Part shown: positions 57,957-64,000 of the stretch, piece after piece
How positions within the stretch are numbered: the first letter of the stretch is position 1
Layout: every line of letters starts with the position of its first letter
NCBI GenBank assembly: GCA_029962745.1
Contig: CM057171.1
Coordinates: forward strand, 1,304,640 to 1,368,639
DNA: 64,000 nt
Direction of reading: 5' to 3'
Source: Echinometra lucunter
Taxonomy: Eukaryota; Echinodermata; Echinoidea; Camarodonta; Echinometridae
The notes under the pieces: model-generated
Told to the model about the DNA's origin: nothing
What the model saw: the letters and a program-made list of their open reading frames with translations, nothing else
Databases searched by the model: none
Made by a program: the position numbers and the translations under genes

Positions 57957-60900
57957 CGATCGGAGGTGGCGCTCTTTACAACCTTGGGGTCTACATGGTA
58001 CAGATGACGACCATGGTCTTCGGGAGAGCGCCGACATCATCGTACACGCACGGATTCCTCAATGATGACGGTATGTATCGGAGTGTGCTACCCTCTTCCT
58101 AGTTCTAAATTTTCTGCCGGTATATTTGGATATTAATCTTGAAAGCGTATCGACAAATTAAAAAAAATAAAACCTATTGAGCAGGGTCAGCAATTTTCTG
58201 GGTTTTTTTTAACTGTGGATTAATAATTTGAATTATATGGGATTTTCTTTTTATCTTTTTTTTTTTTTTTTTTTTTGGGGGGGGGGTCTTTTTTCGTTTG
58301 TTTTATGGATTTTTATTCCCACCTCAGAGGGATAAAGAGGCGTTCAACGGTACGAATGAAACAAGGTTCACCACTAATTCATGATTGTGTAATGAAATAT
58401 AGAACCATTGTTTTTATTTCTTTTTTTAAGCCCATTGCATTTCAAGGGGCTAAAATGATATTTCCAATAGCTTTGATTTTTATTATTATAAAATCTTCTT
58501 CTTCTTCTCCTTCTTAAGTATTTTACTCACCTACATCTGGGAAGAGAAAGGCGAACTACCCTCGGGCGAAAATAAAAATGCCAGGACCTCTTTAGTTACA
58601 AAATTTTCGTCTAACACATGCATCATGGTCCACGACACTAAACCACCCTCCTTTCTTCTTCTTCTTCTTCCAGTAGTGTGCATAAACCTCCAAGGAGTAT
58701 CGTCGCACTTTCAAAATGGTCTTTCATTACCCTTGGTATTCGGAAGGATAAATCAATGTAGAGAAAACAGATGATTTCTCATATTTTCTCGTCTTTTCTC
58801 GTCTTCAGAATTTAAAAAAAAGAGATGTAATGTATTTCAGGACGAATGGGTAACTTTGAAATAACGAAAGATGCTGAAGAGAATGTGAACAGCGGAAAAA
58901 AGGTGGTTGGATACATGGGTGTCGATTTTTGTTCGCGGTTGGGGGGATGACTGATGCCGAATATCCTCCACCGCGGAGCAAAGTGACCGAGCGGGGAAAG
59001 GGTGTGGAGGTTCACACGTGAAGGATAGACTAAATAAGCGGGCGGGGGGGGGGGGGGGGGGGTAGACCTGTTTTTGCTGCCCATACATTGCATTATTAGT
59101 CTAATCTACTGTTCATCCAATTAACAGCATAAAAAAACTGTTTTCAAACAATATCGCAGAGGTACATCCTCATTACTTGAATGTGAACTTTAGGGGAGTT
59201 GAACCTTTGCTTAGAGTATGAACCATCCTGTTTTTTATTTTGCGAGGGGGCGAGCCGAAAATTCCACTTTCTAGCTATAAAAGAAATCAAAGTACACGAA
59301 AGCAATGTAAGATGTTGGAGTAATTCAGCACCTCGCTGCTGGTCCAAAATTGTTTACTGTCCTAAACCACCTTATTTAATAATATTACGAGCGAGGGAGG
59401 TGAGACGGGGGAAACACACACTCTTTTAGTGATGAAGTGTTATTTTGTCATCAAAATCCACTATATAGGTCTATAAAATATCTACATTACATATTCGAGT
59501 GAGAGCAGCAGGCGAGGAAAATAATTACATTCTTTGATAGCCTCAAAGATATCTAAAATAGTGTTGATCACTTAATTGCCAAATATGATGTTTTTTGTGC
59601 ATCGCTTGCCACCTAAAACCATTTTTGTTTCTATGAGAGAGCGAAGCGAGCTACCGACAAAAACTCTGTTTCTTTCCAGTAAAATGTAGAATTTCCACCA
59701 AATAAATTATGGGGGGGGGGGGGGGGATGATTGTACACGCCATTCCCCCTGACCAAAATATTTGGGGGATATATATTCCCCATCTCCCGGGATCGACACC
59801 CATGGTTAGATATGACCCCTTTGAAATTTGTACTCTATTTTCTTGGCTGTCTTTGCCAAATAATCCAATATTGCCACAGAAGATATGAAGATATACTACG
59901 GTAGTAGAAAAAGTACTCCGATAAGAGCCATTGTGAGTTTCAAATTTTCGATCTCTATTTTAGATCATCTTCAGGAATTGAAGCATTGAGTGAGATGAAC
60001 TGTTTATATAATTGAGTAGGAAAGTTTGAGAACAAATGAACTACATCAATTACAGATGATGTTTGAAGGTTTGCATGCATGGTGGTACGGATATTCGTAG
60101 AAAGGGTTTACGGTTCACCATGTGGTAAGTCCTAAGGGACTATAGATAAAGTGGATAGAGATGGAGGTGAAATAGAGAGGCGAGAAAGTAGGGAAGTTGG
60201 AGGGCAGAGTATCTTTCGAAAACTGGGTGAAGTCCTAAAAAGGACTGTAAACCAGAAGAGGTGAGAGGACTGAGTTGGTGAAGAGATGAGGAGGCTTGAG
60301 TCGGCTTGAGTCGGCGAGAGGTAAGAAGACTTGAGGAGAGAAGACTCGACGTTTCGGGCAGCTTGACTATCCGTCTTCAGGAGTTTTTAGGACTTCACCC
60401 AGTTTTCGAAAGATACTCTGCCCTCCAACTTTCCTACTTTCTCGCCTATCTATTTCACCTCCATCTCTATCCATTTTTATCTATAGTCCCTTAGGACTTA
60501 CCACACGGTGAACCGTAAACCCTTTCTACGTAGATCAATTACATTACCAACAAAAGGAATGAGATTACGTGGGAAGTAATTGAAAAGGGTACCAAACAAA
60601 TAGAATAGGATAAACAAATGTTTACAGTAAGAATGTTGATTTGCCAAATAAGTTATAATAATGATACAAATTTTGATACATTAGTGGTGGTCTCCTTGCT
60701 TTCGTTTTCAGGAGTGGATGAGATGTATACAACTGTGATGAAGTTTCCAAACAATGCCATGGCAACGCTTTCATGTACATACAAGGCTGATTACATAAAT
60801 GAAGCGATCATCAACGGAACGAAGGCCCGTCTAAAAGTAAGAAATCTGTACTTTGTATATGTGCCTAATGTTCCTTCGTCGTAACCGGGAATTGCTAGAA

Positions 60901-61455
60901 ATTGGATGCGATCCCGTCTAGAGGATGCGAATGGTACTTGCATAGCAGGGGGGGGGGGGGGGGGGGGGGGGGCTTAGGGTACAAATTTACGTTCTCATTA
61001 ATTTGGTCATACCTCAATATTATTTATTTTCATAGATTCCGAACCCTTTCTGGGCTCCCACCGACCTCATATTGACAACACCTCGCGGGGAGCTTATCGA
61101 GACTTTCCACTACCCTCCCCCGAAACCTCTGGCTACAGGGACGCTCAAAGACCTCTGGTCTTGTTTAATCTACGAAGCAGATGCTGTGAAGCAAGCCATC
61201 GATGAAGGTATCGTCATTATGATTTGTTTCGTTATTAACCTGTTGACTACTGAATTCTCTATTTCCCTTAGGCTAAGTACAGGGACTGCCCTGTTCCAAT
61301 AGGCAACAAGTTAACATCCTTTAAATCACTTATTTGGCCTTAAAACTTATGCAAAGTATAATAGCGTGTGGAAACGCACATATTTTGGATTTTTCCCTCC
61401 ATGCTGATCTTATTTTTGTTCAAAGGGCTGGAATGGTACATGGTATCTGAGAGAG

Positions 61456-61553
<98 letters not shown>

Positions 61554-62827
61554 GGGGGGGGGGAACCTTTCTGAATAATCTCAAGAATAAAGGTTCAAAT
61601 TAAGGTTCAACCAGAGCCCTTTATTACAGAGTTTGGCCAACTCGGTTTCAGTGGGTTAACATTGCGCAATTTCTTCTGTATTGTGCTTGCCTGACAAAGC
61701 AATATGCGCCATGTTGTGCCCTATTGACACTGGCGTACTGGAGACAGGAGGGGGGGGGGGGCTTGGGGGCGTCAGCATCCCCCAATAAGTTTCAACCATG
61801 GTTTTTTTTCAATTTTATATTAGTGATAGCACTCGAATTTCATTACTTCTCCCTAGACTCCCTTTCTGTTGTTAAGTAACGCATTCACATTTTCCCAAAT
61901 AGCATGCACAGCAAGGCAGAAAACACGCATAATATCAATACTAATGTGTTTTTTGATATAACACTTGGTTTTATCTGTTTATCTGACAATGGATTCATAC
62001 TTTGAAAATGAATATTCTTAGATTTACCAAAACTAGACACGGGCTTTAAGTTTGTAGTGCCAATTCCCAAATAGTGTTCTTTTACAGAGTTGCAAACCAT
62101 CAATACTGCAAAAGCTCCTTTACCATGGGAGTGCACTTGCGTAGCCAAGGGGGGGGGGCCATGGGGGCGGTCACCCCCTCCAAAACGCCAACAAAAAAGA
62201 AAGAAGAAAGAAAAAAGTAGAAAGAAAAAAGCGGGAGCGAGAAAAGAAAACAGGTAAGAGAACATAAGAAGAGCGGGAGCAGACAAGGAACAATTCAAAG
62301 AATCGTCGGAGCTTCCGCGCTTCGTATCGTGAGGGGAGGGGGGGGGGGGGGGGGGGGTCGGGGATACCCCGGCTCGGTCGCTACACTCCTGCAGGGTTGG
62401 TCGCTTCGCTCCTCTCAAATATTGAGCCCCCCCAAAATATTTTGGCTCATGACGCCACTGCCTACTGGAGTCGAGTTTGCCAAACTCTGTAATAAAGGGC
62501 TCTGGGTTCAACACAAACATTGCGCCCTTTTGAATTTCTAGTTTGCCTATGATTTAGAAACTTTTATAGACTTGGGCCTTCTCCGACAATACAATGTATG
62601 TTTATACATTCTCTTTCCAATGATTTAAAACGTCATTTTAACTTCCCGTTTATGTTATTCTTCTTGTCGTCATAATCTAAAATTCTGATGTATTAGGTAA
62701 GAAGGAGCACGCCCTCATGAGTTGGCAGGAAATGGAGTTGATTTCTGGTTTGATGGATAAAGCTCGTCAAGATCTTGGTATCATCTGGGTACACGAAGGA
62801 CAACATCCTGTCGTGGTTCTTGCATAG
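57957..62827 (+). CDS. Dihydrodiol dehydrogenase-like copy C (exons 4-7; 5' exons not in assembled sequence)
   Basis: Plus-strand paralogue. Exons: 57957-58070, 60712-60836, 61036-61207, 62697-62827; their lengths (114, 125, 172, 131) equal those of copy A exons 4-7, and the phases match. The C-terminal [18 protein letters not shown] differs from copy A by only a few residues. Tyr180 is kept (GVYMV), but the Asp176 position is Asn (ALYNLG) and the GTKG turn reads GTKA. 57171-57956 contains no exon 3 match, so exons 1-3 are in the gap or lost. If they are lost, this would be a pseudogene, though the four exons are open and well spliced. Substrate unknown. Confidence 0.85.
60096..60530. mobile_element. 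435 bp foldback with a Penelope-type motif in the loop, DHDH-C intron 4
   Basis: Arms 60096-60240 and 60386-60530 (about 145 bp) pair with only a few mismatches. They start CGTAGAAAGGGTTTACGGTT and end with the complement. At the inner end of the right arm, minus strand 60386-60345 reads CTCCTGAAGACGG followed by CCCGAAACGTCGAG. This CTGAAGA...GAAAC layout resembles hammerhead-like motifs of Penelope-like elements. No protein is encoded. Confidence 0.65.
61459..61560 (+). repeat. (GA)n microsatellite in DHDH-C intron 6
   Basis: About 45 GA units followed by a G run. The low-complexity frame it creates is not a gene. Confidence 0.95.
62140..62475 (+). repeat. G-tract dispersed repeat, second copy, DHDH-C intron 6
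   Basis: 62285-62461 follows the same order as 12560-12761: TCGGAGCTTCCGCGC, TATCGTGAGGGG, a G run, ATACCCCGGCTCGGTCGCTA, GGTTGGTCGCTTCGCTCC, TTTTGGCTCATGACGCCACT. It lies shortly before the last exon of copy C. Confidence 0.7.
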
Positions 62828-62852
62828 CAGGACGTGCAGGAGTTGAGATAAT

Positions 62853-63068
62853 GGTTTGGTTTGGTCAAGGAGTTTGGTTTGGTTTGTTTAACCTGAATGC
62901 TAAGAAAGCATGAATGCTTGAAAGGAAACAACCAAAGGACCGATGGGTTTAAGTCCTCTCCGGGGGACCTGGTCCTGAGGATTAATCCCTTGCCAAAGGA
63001 CTAGCGCATCGAGATGGTTTTAATCCTGGATCACTTGATTACGAGAACACTGCACTGAACGGTTACAG
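62853..63068 (-). mobile_element. tRNA-derived SINE, reverse orientation, just 3' of DHDH-C
   Basis: On the minus strand the body order of the SINE at 52094-52313 is repeated: GTTCTCGTAA, ATTAATCCTCA, GTCCCCCGGAGAGGAC, CATGCTTTCTTAGCA, then an AAACCAAACC tail. The head is degenerate. It begins 25 bases after the DHDH-C stop codon, so it probably lies in the 3' UTR, antisense. Confidence 0.78.
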
Positions 63069-63415
63069 TTCGCTATTCCGAAGGGTTGTTTATTCCGAAG
63101 GTTATTCGTTTATTCCGAAGGTTCATTATTCCGAAGGTTCGTTAGTCCGAAAATGAAATAAGGTTCGTTGGTTCGTTAGTCATTTTCGGACTAACGAACC
63201 CTTTTTCATTTTCGGACTATCGAATCTCCAGAATAACGATCCCTTTTTCATTTTCGGATTAACGAACCTTCGGAATAACAAACCATATGTCATTTTCGGA
63301 CTAACGAACCTTCAGCATAATGCCACAAATGTTTGAAATAACGAACCTTATTTCATTTTCAGATTAACGAACATTCGGAATAACGAACCTTATTTCGTTT
63401 TCGGACTAATGAACA
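63069..63415. repeat. Degenerate array of TTCGGAATAACGAACC-type units
   Basis: Repeats alternate between TTCGTTATTCCGAAGGTT and its complement AACCTTCGGAATAACGAA, joined by CATTTTCGGACTAACGAACC units. The array is therefore both repetitive and palindromic. Noncoding. Confidence 0.75.
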
Positions 63416-64000
63416 TCTGGGTACAGACCAATTTCACAACGCAAGAGGGCATCAGACTGTTCGACACAGTTCGACATACTGCGGTGGGCGCTCCAACTGT
63501 TATAGTACACAAGTCAATAGCGCGTTATGTACATTCGTTCGATTTTTTTTGTCTATTTTGACCAGTATATGCAGATTTATTTTAATATTTGCAATGAGAA
63601 ATTATCAGGGAAGTTCAAGTCGTAGCTGTGCGGTGCTCAAATGCCACAAGAATTAGAGAAAGTTTAAAAATTGGAAGCTAACTGAGTGCGAAATTCACTC
63701 GCTTTTGACTCATGAAGCCTGTTTGTATGAGAAGCCGTACTCCCTACACAGGTTTCCGTAAGCAATGTGAAGGAATACGTCGCCAGTGGGTAAAAACATC
63801 AACAGAAAGGACTTTGAAGTCAAGAAACATTATCATTATGTACTTTGGCGTAAAATTTAATGAGTGAAAACATGACATTATAAACAGGGTACGATTTAGG
63901 GCTCCCGTTTACTACGGCTTCTATGCTTCAATCGAACTTTTACTGACAAAACTAAGTTGAAAAACCATCAAAAGTACAAAAATACATAATATCTTCATTC
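63416..64000. other. Right end of window, nothing recognised
   Basis: AT-rich sequence without a credible reading frame, RNA gene or clear repeat. Confidence 0.5.

Noticed and set aside
61885..62520. 211-codon minus-strand frame inside DHDH-C intron 6
   Set aside because: Runs through the G-tract dispersed repeat and an A-rich stretch; Pro/Phe/Ser-rich with no family features.

Overview
The window is nuclear DNA from an intron-rich animal. It is AT-rich, has large introns with GT-AG borders, and carries many tRNA-derived SINEs, LINE tails, hairpin MITEs, homopolymer runs and microsatellites. The gene content (Wee1 and a family of dimeric dihydrodiol dehydrogenases) and the style of repeats fit a marine deuterostome, most likely an echinoderm such as a sea urchin. 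The species assignment is inference; no search could be run.

Layout. 32-9643 is a very young LTR retrotransposon with unusually long LTRs (about 3.47 kb, five differences between the two), a 2.67 kb internal part with no recognisable gag or pol, and a piece of a non-LTR reverse transcriptase carried inside each LTR. 9644-20109 is gene-poor repeat territory. 20110-35463 (minus) is a complete ten-exon Wee1 tyrosine kinase of 640 residues; its introns hold several copies of a TTAA-flanked, piggyBac-type MITE. 35464-41193 is intergenic with many foldback elements and TA microsatellites. 41194-62827 is a cluster of three trans-1,2-dihydrobenzene-1,2-diol dehydrogenase (DHDH) genes in the order plus, minus, plus. 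Copy A is complete (seven exons, 347 residues). Copies B and C lack their first exons, which would lie in or beside a 500-N assembly gap at 56671-57170. 62828-64000 holds a SINE and a degenerate repeat array.

How the genes work. Wee1 is a nuclear mitotic-entry inhibitor that phosphorylates Cdk1 on tyrosine. The DHDH enzymes are cytosolic NADP-dependent oxidoreductases of the GFO/IDH/MocA family that oxidise aromatic trans-dihydrodiols (and some sugars). Nothing suggests a functional link between Wee1 and the DHDH cluster. The three DHDH copies are tandem duplicates: exon lengths agree almost base for base, and A and C are clearly closer to each other than to B.

Most notable observations: the LARD-like element with a captured LINE segment in its U3; a GC-AG intron in DHDH-A where copy B has GT-AG; loss of a conserved active-site Asp in DHDH-C; a piggyBac-type MITE family, one copy of which sits inside another MITE; and two long foldbacks whose loops carry motifs resembling the hammerhead-like sequences of Penelope-type retroelements.
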